Shown in pieces: positions 1 to 7,138 of a DNA stretch of 64,000 nt. Made by a program: the position numbers and the translations under genes. The notes under the pieces are model-generated. The model did no database searches, had not been told where the DNA came from, and saw only the letters and a program-made list of their open reading frames with translations. The number at the start of each line of letters is the position of its first letter. Positions within the stretch are counted from its first letter, which is position 1. Source of the DNA: Streptomyces sp. Edi2 (GTDB taxonomy: Bacteria; Actinomycetota; Actinomycetes; Streptomycetales; Streptomycetaceae); the NCBI RefSeq assembly GCF_040253635.1, contig NZ_JBEJGX010000003.1, positions 2,108,001 to 2,172,000 on the forward strand, read 5' to 3'.

Positions 1-1556
1 TCGTCGAGGACGTAGAGCACGCCCACCAGACCGGAACCGATCTGGGTGGCGAGGCGGATGCGCTGGGCCTCGCCGCCGGAGAGGGTGCCGGCCGCGCGGT
101 TCAGCGAGAGGTAGTCCAGGCCGACGTCGACCAGGAACTTCAGCCGCTCGTTGACCTCCTTGAGGACCCGCTCGGCGATCTTCTTCTCGCGGGCGGTGAG
201 CTTCATCTCCCGCAGGAAGTCGGCGCAGTCGCTGATCGACATGGCCGCGACCTCGGCGATCGACCTCTCCTGGACCGTGACGGCGAGCACGATCGGCTTC
301 AGCCGGGTGCCCTCACAGGTCGGGCAGGGCACCTCGCGCATATAGCCCTCGAAGCGCTCCCGGCTGCTGTCGCTCTCCGCCTCGGAGTGCCGCCGCTTGA
401 CGAACGGGAGGGCACCCTCGAAGGGCGTGGTGTAGGCGCGCTGGCGGCCGTACCGGTTGCGGTAGCGCACCTCGATCTGGGTCTTGTGGCCGTTCAGCAG
501 CGCCTTCTTGGCGCGGGCCGGCAGCCCGGCCCAGGGGATGTCCGTACGGAATCCGAGGGCGTCCGCCAGCGCGCCGACCAGACGGCCGAAGTACTCCTTG
601 GTGTGACCGTGCGACCAGGGGTGGATGGCACCCTCGTCGAGGGAACGGTCCTCGTCGGGGACGATCAGATCGGGGTCGACCTCCATGCGCGTCCCGATGC
701 CGGTGCATTCCGGGCAGGCGCCGAAGGGCGAGTTGAAGGAGAAGGAGCGGGGCTCCAGCTCCTCGAAGGAGAGATCGTCGTAGGCGCAGTACAGATGCTC
801 CGAATACATCCGCTCGCGCTGCGGGTCGTCCGCGTCCAGATCGACGAAGTCGAGGATGACCATGCCGCCGGAGAGCCCGAGGGCGGTCTCGACGGAGTCG
901 GTCAGCCGCCGCTTGGCGGACTCCTTGACCGTGAGGCGGTCGACGACCACCTCGATGGTGTGCTTCTCCTGCTTCTTCAGCTTCGGCGGCTCGGAGAGCT
1001 GGATCGTCTCCCCGTCGACCCGGGCCCGGCTGTAGCCCTTCGTCTGGAGGTCGGAGAAGAGATCGACGAACTCGCCCTTGCGCTCGCGCACCAGCGGCGA
1101 GAGCACCTGGAAGCGGCTGCCCTCGGGGAGTTCGAGCACCTTGTCGACGATGGCCTGCGGCGACTGCCGGGCGATCGGCCGCCCGCACTCGGGGCAGTGC
1201 GGCTTGCCGATACGGGCGAAGAGCAGACGGAGGTAGTCGTAGACCTCGGTGATCGTGCCGACCGTCGAGCGGGGGTTGCGCGACGTCGACTTCTGGTCGA
1301 TCGACACCGCGGGGGACAGGCCCTCGATGAAATCCACATCGGGCTTGTCCATCTGCCCGAGGAACTGCCGGGCGTAGGAGGAGAGCGACTCGACATAGCG
1401 CCGCTGCCCCTCGGCGAAGATCGTGTCGAAGGCGAGCGAGGACTTGCCCGACCCGGAGAGCCCCGTGAAGACGATGAGGGAGTCGCGGGGGAGGTCGAGC
1501 GAGACGTTCTTGAGGTTGTGCTCGCGAGCGCCACGGACGATGAGACGGTCGGCCAC
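1..1556 (-). CDS. uvrA: Excinuclease ABC subunit A (5' part only)
   Basis: Damage-recognition ATPase of nucleotide excision repair; a UvrA dimer loads UvrB on lesions. The gene reads leftwards and leaves the window, so about 518 of roughly 1,000 residues are present. The first Walker A (GLSGSGKS) is at residues 32-39, the first zinc-type pair CPEC near 121-124, with further cysteine pairs (ACPEC, PCPTC) later. The visible part ends just after the LSGGE signature and the VLYVLDE Walker B. The chosen GTG at 1554-1556 gives the family's usual [17 protein letters not shown] start, with a weak AAAGGTG ribosome site about 10 bases upstream. No frameshift is seen. A degenerate SOS-like box lies about 155 bases upstream. 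Identity is certain; the C-terminal half is outside the window. Confidence 0.97.
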   Translation of the reverse strand, partial: MADRLIVRGAREHNLKNVSLDLPRDSLIVFTGLSGSGKSSLAFDTIFAEGQRRYVESLSSYARQFLGQMDKPDVDFIEGLSPAVSIDQKSTSRNPRSTVGTITEVYDYLRLLFARIGKPHCPECGRPIARQSPQAIVDKVLELPEGSRFQVLSPLVRERKGEFVDLFSDLQTKGYSRARVDGETIQLSEPPKLKKQEKHTIEVVVDRLTVKESAKRRLTDSVETALGLSGGMVILDFVDLDADDPQRERMYSEHLYCAYDDLSFEELEPRSFSFNSPFGACPECTGIGTRMEVDPDLIVPDEDRSLDEGAIHPWSHGHTKEYFGRLVGALADALGFRTDIPWAGLPARAKKALLNGHKTQIEVRYRNRYGRQRAYTTPFEGALPFVKRRHSEAESDSSRERFEGYMREVPCPTCEGTRLKPIVLAVTVQERSIAEVAAMSISDCADFLREMKLTAREKKIAERVLKEVNERLKFLVDVGLDYLSLNRAAGTLSGGEAQRIRLATQIGSGLVGVLYVLD

Positions 1557-1865
1557 GCCGGTCGGCACCTTTCTTGGAGGGGGGCGGGGGCCGCGGCTCT
1601 GCGTCCGCCGCGCGGTGGGTGAGCAGAGGCAACGGAGCGGAGCGGAGCCCCCGCCCCAGGGTATGGGGCCCGCCGCGGCACTGTCTTTGGGATGCCACAC
1701 ACGAGCCTATAGCACGCGCATTCGATTTAGGGGGTGCGCAAGCCCTCTTCACCCGAACGTGTGGCGGCCCCACAATCTTCCCGCCCCGCCGCGCACCCCG
1801 TACTCGCCGTACGCCGCCCACGCCCCGTACACCTCCTGCGCCCCGCAGGACCGCAAGGACTCCCC
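1557..1865. other. Intergenic region upstream of uvrA
   Basis: This stretch separates the start of uvrA from the stop of the TetR gene, both on the minus strand. It holds no convincing gene. It contains the candidate LexA-like box at 1710-1725 and, overlapping it on the minus strand, a TATAGG -10-like hexamer. The rest is GC-rich and repeats GGAGC-type motifs. Confidence 0.5.
1710..1725 (-). promoter_or_regulatory. Candidate degenerate SOS (LexA) box upstream of uvrA
   Basis: The minus strand reads TCGAATGCGCGTGCTA, matching 9 of 12 fixed positions of the actinobacterial LexA box TCGAAC-N4-GTTCGA. It overlaps a TATAGG hexamer facing uvrA. uvrA is LexA-controlled in several actinobacteria, but three mismatches in the half sites make this tentative. 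Confidence 0.35.
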
Positions 1866-2591
1866 TCAGGCGACACCGGGCAGCGCACGCTCCAGCGCAT
1901 CGAATGTGCGCCGCAGCACCTCCGCCTGTTCAACGGCCACCTCCTCCACCGGGTCACCCCCGAGCTGCCGGGCCAGCGCTTCGGCACCCGCCGCCCGGAT
2001 CCCCGCGACGATCAGCGCCGCGGCCAGCCGGGCGTCCGGGCCGGGGCGCTCCGCTTCGCCGCCCGCCACCTCGGCCAGCAGCATGGCCAGCGTGTTCTCC
2101 ATCTCCTCGAGCGCTTCCCGGCCCCGCGCGCGCAGCGCCGGCGAGTCCAGCAGCGTCCGCCAGAAGTGCTCGAACCCCTCCCCCACGGCGGCCAGCGGAT
2201 GCCGCTCCGCCAGCAGCCCGAGAGCGAGCCGGCGCAGCGCGGCGAGCGGTGACTCGTCCGCACCGCGCTCACGGACGGCGCGGGTGATCAGCTGACGGGC
2301 CTCGGGGACCCGGTCGAGGAACAGGTCCTCCTTGCGCGGGAAGTAATTGAAGACCGTCATCGTGGACACCTCGGCCGCGCGGGCCACCTCGGCGACGGTC
2401 ACATTGTCGAAGCCCCGCCGGATGAACAACAGCGTGGCCTCGCCGGAGATCCGCTGCCGGGTGCGCAGCTTCTTGCGCTCGCGCAGCGTCAGCCGCCCGT
2501 CATCCTCGGTGAAACCGGTCTCCTCCCACCGGCCGCGAGACCCCGCCTCGCCACCGTCGCGCCGCTCCTCGTCCGTCACGTCATCCTTCAT
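1866..2591 (-). CDS. TetR/AcrR family transcriptional regulator
   Basis: A 241-residue one-component repressor. After a charged tail of about 40 residues comes the family's DNA-binding domain: the helix-turn-helix runs through [20 protein letters not shown], followed by FPRKEDLF, typical of TetR proteins. The C-terminal two thirds are a helical, alanine-rich ligand and dimer domain with no recognisable ligand. It is divergent from the FAD hydroxylase gene, with only 60 bases between them, so it most likely controls that gene and itself. The ATG at 2589-2591 is preceded by TAAACT and 7 bases, suggesting a leaderless mRNA. A longer reading frame continues upstream through the hydroxylase gene but is only its antisense shadow. 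Confidence 0.9.
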   Translation of the reverse strand: MKDDVTDEERRDGGEAGSRGRWEETGFTEDDGRLTLRERKKLRTRQRISGEATLLFIRRGFDNVTVAEVARAAEVSTMTVFNYFPRKEDLFLDRVPEARQLITRAVRERGADESPLAALRRLALGLLAERHPLAAVGEGFEHFWRTLLDSPALRARGREALEEMENTLAMLLAEVAGGEAERPGPDARLAAALIVAGIRAAGAEALARQLGGDPVEEVAVEQAEVLRRTFDALERALPGVA

Positions 2592-2614
2592 GGCCGAAAG
2601 TTTAGCCCCGCTTT

Positions 2615-2640
2615 TAGTCACAACAAATTTATAGTAACTA
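2615..2640. promoter_or_regulatory. Inverted repeat and overlapping divergent promoters (candidate TetR operator)
   Basis: TAGTCAC (2615-2621) and GTAACTA (2634-2640) form a 7-base inverted repeat with one mismatch and a 12-base spacer, in an AT-rich island between the divergent tetR and hydroxylase genes. The right half runs into TACACT (2639-2644), the -10 for the rightward gene. The left half lies between TAAACT (2599-2604, minus strand), the -10 for tetR, and the TTTGTT placed as its -35. One bound dimer could block both promoters. Seen in sequence; binding is inferred. Confidence 0.5.
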
Positions 2641-2651
2641 CACTTACTCGC

Positions 2652-4271
2652 ATGAGCCATGACGCAGACGTAGTAGTGGCAGGGGGCGGCCCGGTGGGGC
2701 TGATGCTCGCCTGCGAACTTGCCCTGGCAGACGTGTCGGTCATCGTCCTGGAGCGGCTGACCGACGTGGATACGACCATCAAGGCGGGGGCGGTCAACTC
2801 CCCCACGGCAGAAGCCCTTTACCGACGCGGGATGCTGCCCGGCCTGGCGGCTGCCCAGCGCGACGCGTACGACAGGGTCAGCTCGTTCATGCGGCAGCGC
2901 CAGGCCGCCGGCGCCACCGGGATAACCCAGCCGCCGAAGTTCGCCGGGCACTTCGCGGGCATCATGCTGCGCGGTGACCTGCTGGACGAGTCCGACCCGG
3001 ACTTCGACGGCCCCGGGCCCGCCGCCGAGGTCGGCCTCGTCCCCCAGGAGGCGCTGGAGCGGCTGCTCGGCGCCCGCGCCGCCGAACTGGGGGTCGACCT
3101 GCGCCGCGGGGTGACCCTGACCGGTTTCGACGCCGGCGAGGACGGTGTGCACGTCCACACCTCGGACGGGTCGCTGCGCACCGGCTGGCTGGCCGGCTGC
3201 GACGGCGGCCGCAGTACCGTCCGCCGGCTCGCCGGCTTCCCCTTCCCCGGCACGGCCCCGGAGATCACCGGCCATCAGGCCCTCGTCGAGATGACCGGCG
3301 CCGACGCCCTGGGCGCCGGCTGGAACTTCACCCCGACGGGGACGTACGTCCACGGGCCGGTGCCCGGCCGGATCCTCACCGTGGAGTTCGACGGACCGCC
3401 CGCGGACCGGGAAGCCCCCGTCACCGCCGAGGAGTTGCAGGCCTCCCTGCGGAAGGTGTCCGGGGTCGCGGACGTCACGATCCACGCGGTGCACTCGGCG
3501 ACCCGGTTCACCGATAACGCGCGCCAGGTGCCCGATTACCGGTCGGGGCGGGTGCTGCTCGCCGGCGACGCGGCGCACGTCCACTCGCCGTTCGGCGGCC
3601 AAGGGCTCAATCTCGGCATCGGCGACGCCATGAACCTCGGCTGGAAGCTGGCCGCCACGGTGCACGGCCGGGCCCCGGAGGGACTGCTCGACAGCTACAC
3701 GGCCGAGCGGCACCCGCTGGGTGCCTGGGTACTGGAGTGGTCCCGGGCCCAAGTGGCACTGATGCGGCCGGAGTCGCACGCCATGGCGCTGCGCGGGGTG
3801 ATCGCCGAACTGACCGGGACGGCCGACGCCACCACCTTCTTCGCCAAGAAGATCTCCGGCGTGTGGCAGCGCTACGACCTGCCCGGCGACCATCCGCTCA
3901 CCGGCCGCAGCGCGCCCGACCTGGAGCTCGGTGACGGCACCCGGCTCGCGGACCATCTGCACGGCGGACAGGGGCTGTTGCTCGATCTGACCGGGGACGC
4001 CGAGGTGCGCAAGCACGCCGCCGGATACGGCGACCGGATACGGGTGCTCACGGCGAGCTGCCCGGGGCGGCCCGGTCTGGCCGGCCTGCTGGTGCGGCCC
4101 GACGGTGCCACCGCCTGGGCGGTGGACGCCCCCGGCGGTCCGGACGGGCTGGACGCCGCGCTCCGGCTCTGGTTCGGAACGCCCGCCGAAGCGGCGGCCT
4201 GTCCTCCGGGCCCGGGGACTTTGACATCAGGCCCTGGCCGTATCGATCACGGCTGTCGGCCACGCTCGTGA
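2652..4271 (+). CDS. FAD-dependent aromatic hydroxylase (class A flavin monooxygenase)
   Basis: A 539-residue single-component flavoprotein hydroxylase. It has the N-terminal Rossmann motif VVVAGGGPVGLMLA (about residues 7-20), the NAD(P)H-associated DG motif in LAGCDGGRSTVRR (about 178-190) and the second FAD motif VLLAGDAAHVHSPFGGQG (about 300-317), followed by the usual NLGWKLA helix. A thioredoxin-like C-terminal domain of about 140 residues follows, as in the polyketide and rifampicin hydroxylase group. The substrate cannot be read from sequence; detoxification of an aromatic compound sensed by the neighbouring TetR protein is the likeliest role. The ATG sits 7 bases after TACACT and has no ribosome-binding site, so the mRNA is probably leaderless. 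Confidence 0.88.
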   Translation: MSHDADVVVAGGGPVGLMLACELALADVSVIVLERLTDVDTTIKAGAVNSPTAEALYRRGMLPGLAAAQRDAYDRVSSFMRQRQAAGATGITQPPKFAGHFAGIMLRGDLLDESDPDFDGPGPAAEVGLVPQEALERLLGARAAELGVDLRRGVTLTGFDAGEDGVHVHTSDGSLRTGWLAGCDGGRSTVRRLAGFPFPGTAPEITGHQALVEMTGADALGAGWNFTPTGTYVHGPVPGRILTVEFDGPPADREAPVTAEELQASLRKVSGVADVTIHAVHSATRFTDNARQVPDYRSGRVLLAGDAAHVHSPFGGQGLNLGIGDAMNLGWKLAATVHGRAPEGLLDSYTAERHPLGAWVLEWSRAQVALMRPESHAMALRGVIAELTGTADATTFFAKKISGVWQRYDLPGDHPLTGRSAPDLELGDGTRLADHLHGGQGLLLDLTGDAEVRKHAAGYGDRIRVLTASCPGRPGLAGLLVRPDGATAWAVDAPGGPDGLDAALRLWFGTPAEAAACPPGPGTLTSGPGRIDHGCRPRS

Positions 4272-4390
4272 TCAACCCACCTGGTGGGCGGCGCAGACCG
4301 GCGGACCCTTCCGGCCGACGCGCGCCGCCCGCTCCGCCCGCGTACCCCTCGATCGGCACCGGCCCACTCCCGAAGCCGCCCCGACGGCGC

Positions 4391-4396
4391 TAGCGT
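4391..4396 (+). promoter_or_regulatory. -10 box of a leaderless promoter (isomerase-like gene)
   Basis: TAGCGT is followed by exactly 6 bases and the ATG of the next gene, so transcription should begin at the start codon. No good -35 hexamer is seen. Confidence 0.5.
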
Positions 4397-4402
4397 CGGA
4401 CC

Positions 4403-5146
4403 ATGACCCTCACCTCGCCCGACTTCCCGCACGATGTGGCAGCAGTCCGTGAGGCCACCGACCGGCTCCTGGTCTCGGTGAGCAAACTCGACGACGCGGC
4501 GATCGGCGAGCCGTCGCTGCTGCCGGGCTGGACCCGCGGCCATGTCCTCTCCCATCTGGCCCGCAACGCGGACGCGCTGGGCAACCTCCTCACCTGGGCG
4601 CGGACGGATGTACCCACGCCGATGTACGCCGGTCCCGAGGCCCGTGCCGCCGATATCGAGCGGGGCGCCGACCGCCCGCTGGCGGCGCATCTGGAGGATC
4701 TGAGGGAGTCCGCGGCGCGGTTCGACAAGGCGATGGACGCCCTGCCGCGGGACCGCCGGGCCTACCAGGTCGAGATGCGCAACAACGTCGTCGAACGGGC
4801 CGACCGGCTGCCGCTGCGCCGGCTGGCCGAGCTCGAACTGCACCATGTCGACCTCGGCGTGGGCCACACCCTCGACCAGCTCTCCCCCGACTTCGTCGAG
4901 CGCCAACTCGCCTTCCTGGCCACGGTCAAGTTCGCCGGCCACCCGGATCTGCCCCCGCTGGAACTGCGCTCCGACGACGGCCGCAGGTGGCGCACCGGCC
5001 GCCTCGCCACCGGTACGGGCGCCGGGGACCGGCCCGTGGTGGTGACCGGCTCCGCGGTCGCGCTGGTGGGCTGGCTCACCGGACGCGGCGGGGACGGCGC
5101 ACTCGACGCTCACGGCTCCGTCCTGCCCGAGGTGCCGCCGCTCTAG
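4403..5146 (+). CDS. Maleylpyruvate isomerase family mycothiol-dependent enzyme
   Basis: A 247-residue member of the DinB/maleylpyruvate-isomerase superfamily, the actinobacterial enzymes that use mycothiol, the low-molecular-weight thiol replacing glutathione in these bacteria. The N-terminal four-helix domain carries the metal-site histidines in GHVLSHLARNAD (near residue 53) and LELHHVDLG (near 146). The C-terminal domain ends with the family's GSAVALVGWLTGR segment. Family members isomerise maleylpyruvate, conjugate xenobiotics or have unknown substrates, so the reaction here is open. The start is fixed by TAGCGT-N6-ATG. The following MBL-fold gene begins 10 bases after the stop, and its -10 box overlaps this stop codon. 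A thiol enzyme next to a glyoxalase-II-like hydrolase suggests a joint role in thiol-adduct or aldehyde removal. Confidence 0.85.
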   Translation: MTLTSPDFPHDVAAVREATDRLLVSVSKLDDAAIGEPSLLPGWTRGHVLSHLARNADALGNLLTWARTDVPTPMYAGPEARAADIERGADRPLAAHLEDLRESAARFDKAMDALPRDRRAYQVEMRNNVVERADRLPLRRLAELELHHVDLGVGHTLDQLSPDFVERQLAFLATVKFAGHPDLPPLELRSDDGRRWRTGRLATGTGAGDRPVVVTGSAVALVGWLTGRGGDGALDAHGSVLPEVPPL

Positions 5147-5149
5147 AGT
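5144..5149 (+). promoter_or_regulatory. -10 box of a leaderless promoter (MBL-fold gene)
   Basis: TAGAGT overlaps the TAG stop of the upstream gene and is followed by exactly 6 bases and the ATG at 5156. The MBL gene can therefore be transcribed on its own despite the tight spacing. Confidence 0.5.
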
Positions 5150-5155
5150 GGTCCC

Positions 5156-5812
5156 ATGGGCTACAGCGGAGCAGTGAAGGTCGGCGGACCGGCCGACGTG
5201 CACGAGCTGACCGACCTGATGATCTCGAAGGTCGCGGTCGGTCCGATGGACAACAACGCCTATGTGCTGCGGTGCCGGGCGACCGATGAGCAGTTGCTGA
5301 TCGACGCGGCCGCCGAACCGCACACCCTTCTCGCGCTGATCGGCGACAGCGGTATCGGGTCCGTGGTCACCACGCACCGGCACGGCGACCACTGGGGCGC
5401 GCTGCGCGAGGTCGTCGATGCGACGGGGGCGCGGACCTACGCGGGGCGGTACGACGCCGAGGGCATCCCCGTCCCCACGGATGTGCCGGTCGAGGACGGC
5501 GACACCCTCACCGTCGGCCGGGTCGAGCTGACCGCGCGCCATCTGGCCGGGCACACACCGGGCAGCATCGCGCTGGTCTACGACGACCCGCACGGCGCCC
5601 CGCATCTGTTCACCGGGGACTGCCTGTTCCCCGGCGGCGTCGGCAACACCTTCGGCAGCGCGGAGAACTTCACCCGCCTGATCGACGATGTGGAGCGCAA
5701 GCTCTTCGGCGCACTTCCCGACGAGACCTGGGTCTATCCGGGCCACGGCTCCGACACCACGCTCGGCGCGGAGCGGCCGCACCTCGCCGAGTGGCGCAAG
5801 CGCGGCTGGTAA
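5156..5812 (+). CDS. MBL-fold metallo-hydrolase (glyoxalase II-like)
   Basis: A 218-residue metallo-beta-lactamase-fold hydrolase. The metal-binding motif THRHGDHWG is near residues 72-80, the third histidine is in LAGHTPGS, the bridging aspartate is in FTGDCLFPGG, and the last histidine is in VYPGHGSDTT. This full set predicts an active binuclear site. Length and motif order match short glyoxalase II-like and thioester-cleaving enzymes. With the mycothiol-dependent gene upstream, a thioester or mycothiol-conjugate substrate is plausible but inferred. The start is set by the leaderless TAGAGT-N6-ATG arrangement. A strong hairpin follows the stop. Confidence 0.88.
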   Translation: MGYSGAVKVGGPADVHELTDLMISKVAVGPMDNNAYVLRCRATDEQLLIDAAAEPHTLLALIGDSGIGSVVTTHRHGDHWGALREVVDATGARTYAGRYDAEGIPVPTDVPVEDGDTLTVGRVELTARHLAGHTPGSIALVYDDPHGAPHLFTGDCLFPGGVGNTFGSAENFTRLIDDVERKLFGALPDETWVYPGHGSDTTLGAERPHLAEWRKRGW

Positions 5813-5873
5813 CGCAGGGAACGGCACCACGCGGGGTCCCGCGGGTAACCCCTCAGGACCCCTACGGACAACG

Positions 5874-5914
5874 GCGCCCGGTTCGCGCTCCGGTGAGGAG
5901 CGGGAACCGGGCGC
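5874..5914. terminator. Bidirectional terminator hairpin
   Basis: GCGCCCGGTTC (5874-5884) pairs perfectly with GAACCGGGCGC (5904-5914). A nested GCTCC/GGAGC stem lies inside the loop. It sits between the convergent MBL and terC genes and can serve both. There is no U tract, as is usual in Streptomyces. Confidence 0.75.
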
Positions 5915-5936
5915 GCGTGCGCCGTGCGGACCGGCG

Positions 5937-6920
5937 TCAGACGTCGATGCGCTCCTTGGCCGCCGCATCGGCCTCGGCCTGCCTCTTCGAGGCGCGCAGG
6001 CTGGTGATCGTCGTGACGATCAGGACGGCACAGATGACGCCCAGCGACACCGGAATGCCGATCTCCGGAACGGGCACCCCGGACTCGTGCAGGGCGTGCA
6101 GCACCAGCTTCACGCCGATGAACCCGAGGATGACCGACAGGCCGTACGAGAGGTGGACCAGCTTCTTGAGCAGCCCGCCGATCAGGAAGTACAGCTGCCG
6201 CAGACCCATCAGGGCGAAGGCGTTGGCGGTGAAGACGATGTACGGGTCCTGGGTGAGGCCGAAGATCGCCGGGATGGAGTCCAGCGCGAAGAGGACATCG
6301 GTGGTACCGATCGCCAGCATGACGATCAGCATCGGCGTCATCAGCCGCTTGCCGTTCTCGACGATGAACAGCTTGGTGCCGTGGTACGTGTCGGTCGACG
6401 GGAAGCGCTTCTCGACCATCTTGAGGAAGCGGTTCTCCTCGAACTCCTCGTCCACCTCCTCGGCGCGGGCCTCCTTGATCAGCTTCCATGCGGTCCAGAT
6501 GAGGAACGCGCCGAAAATGTAGAAGACCCAGGAGAAGTTGGCGATGATCGCGGCGCCCGCACCGATGAAGCCGGCCCGCAGCACCAGCGCGATCAGCACA
6601 CCCACCATCAGCACCCGCTGCTGGTAGATCGCCGGGACCGCGAACTTCCCCATGATCAGTACGAAGACGAAGAGGTTGTCGACGCTCAGGGACTTCTCGG
6701 TGATGAAGCCGGCGAAGAACTCACCGGCCGGCGCGGCACCGCCGAACAGCAGCAGCCCGAGGCCGAAGAGCCCGGCGAGCGCGATCCAGACACCGGTCCA
6801 GATTCCGGCCTCCTTGAGGGAGACCTCGTGCGGTTTGCGTCCTCCGATGAAGAAATCGGCGGCTATCAGGGCGCACAGACCAAGGATGGTCAGCACCCAC
6901 AGGTTCAGGGAAACGTCCAC
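5937..6920 (-). CDS. TerC/Alx family membrane protein (metal efflux)
   Basis: A 327-residue polytopic membrane protein with about 8-9 hydrophobic segments. It carries the two family signatures SVDNLFVFVLIM and TDVLFALDSIPAIFG, whose acidic residues in the membrane are thought to bind Mn2+ or Ca2+. A charged cytoplasmic loop (KEARAEEVDEEFEENRF) separates the halves. TerC/Alx proteins export manganese or load exported metalloproteins. The GTG at 6918-6920 is chosen because GGAGG lies 4 bases upstream; a longer frame from 6947 lacks a ribosome site. The gene follows a yybP-ykoY Mn2+ riboswitch (6963-7084) whose 3' strand can pair with this ribosome site, so translation should rise with manganese. 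Two TerD genes lie upstream on the same strand. Confidence 0.93.
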   Translation of the reverse strand: MDVSLNLWVLTILGLCALIAADFFIGGRKPHEVSLKEAGIWTGVWIALAGLFGLGLLLFGGAAPAGEFFAGFITEKSLSVDNLFVFVLIMGKFAVPAIYQQRVLMVGVLIALVLRAGFIGAGAAIIANFSWVFYIFGAFLIWTAWKLIKEARAEEVDEEFEENRFLKMVEKRFPSTDTYHGTKLFIVENGKRLMTPMLIVMLAIGTTDVLFALDSIPAIFGLTQDPYIVFTANAFALMGLRQLYFLIGGLLKKLVHLSYGLSVILGFIGVKLVLHALHESGVPVPEIGIPVSLGVICAVLIVTTITSLRASKRQAEADAAAKERIDV

Positions 6921-6924
6921 TGCT

Positions 6925-6934
6925 CCTCCGGCAG
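6925..6934 (-). promoter_or_regulatory. terC Shine-Dalgarno region, complementary to the riboswitch P1 strand
   Basis: The minus strand reads CTGCCGGAGG, containing the terC ribosome-binding site. It is the exact reverse complement of CCTCCGGCAG at 6962-6971 (minus strand), the 3' strand of riboswitch helix P1. The two strands can pair over 10 bases and hide the ribosome site when P1 is open. Confidence 0.75.
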
Positions 6935-6962
6935 AGTCGTACGGCACTTACAGCGTCGTCGC

Positions 6963-7084
6963 TGCCGGAGGTCTCTTCCGCCCCGCTCCGCCGGATGGGG
7001 GAACGGGGCCGACGCCCCGGGATCGCGTCACACTCGCGGTCCGTGATGACGGGTACGTCGTAGCGGGAATACTCCCCTCCGCAC
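6963..7084 (-). ncRNA. yybP-ykoY manganese riboswitch
   Basis: The minus-strand RNA has the class hallmarks. The 5' strand GGAGG runs into the conserved GGAGUA (near 7080-7070). The middle hairpins include CGUCAUCACGG...GUGUGACG and a GC-rich stem GGGGC...GCCCC. The 3' strand GAGACCUCC closes helix P1 with the 5' GGAGG. These are the elements of the Mn2+-sensing yybP-ykoY aptamer, which often precedes TerC/Alx genes. A -10-like TACTAT is at 7111-7116 on the minus strand. The 3' end of P1 is fully complementary to the downstream ribosome-binding site, pointing to translational control. Boundaries are approximate. Confidence 0.85.
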
Positions 7085-7138
7085 CAAGAAGCGTAAAGGA
7101 AGGGCAATGGATAGTAAAGAAAAAGGCAAAAGCCCTGG

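Noticed and set aside
2592..4016. N-terminal extension of the TetR gene through the hydroxylase gene
   Set aside because: It is antisense to a complete FAD hydroxylase; the TetR homology begins after the ATG at 2591.
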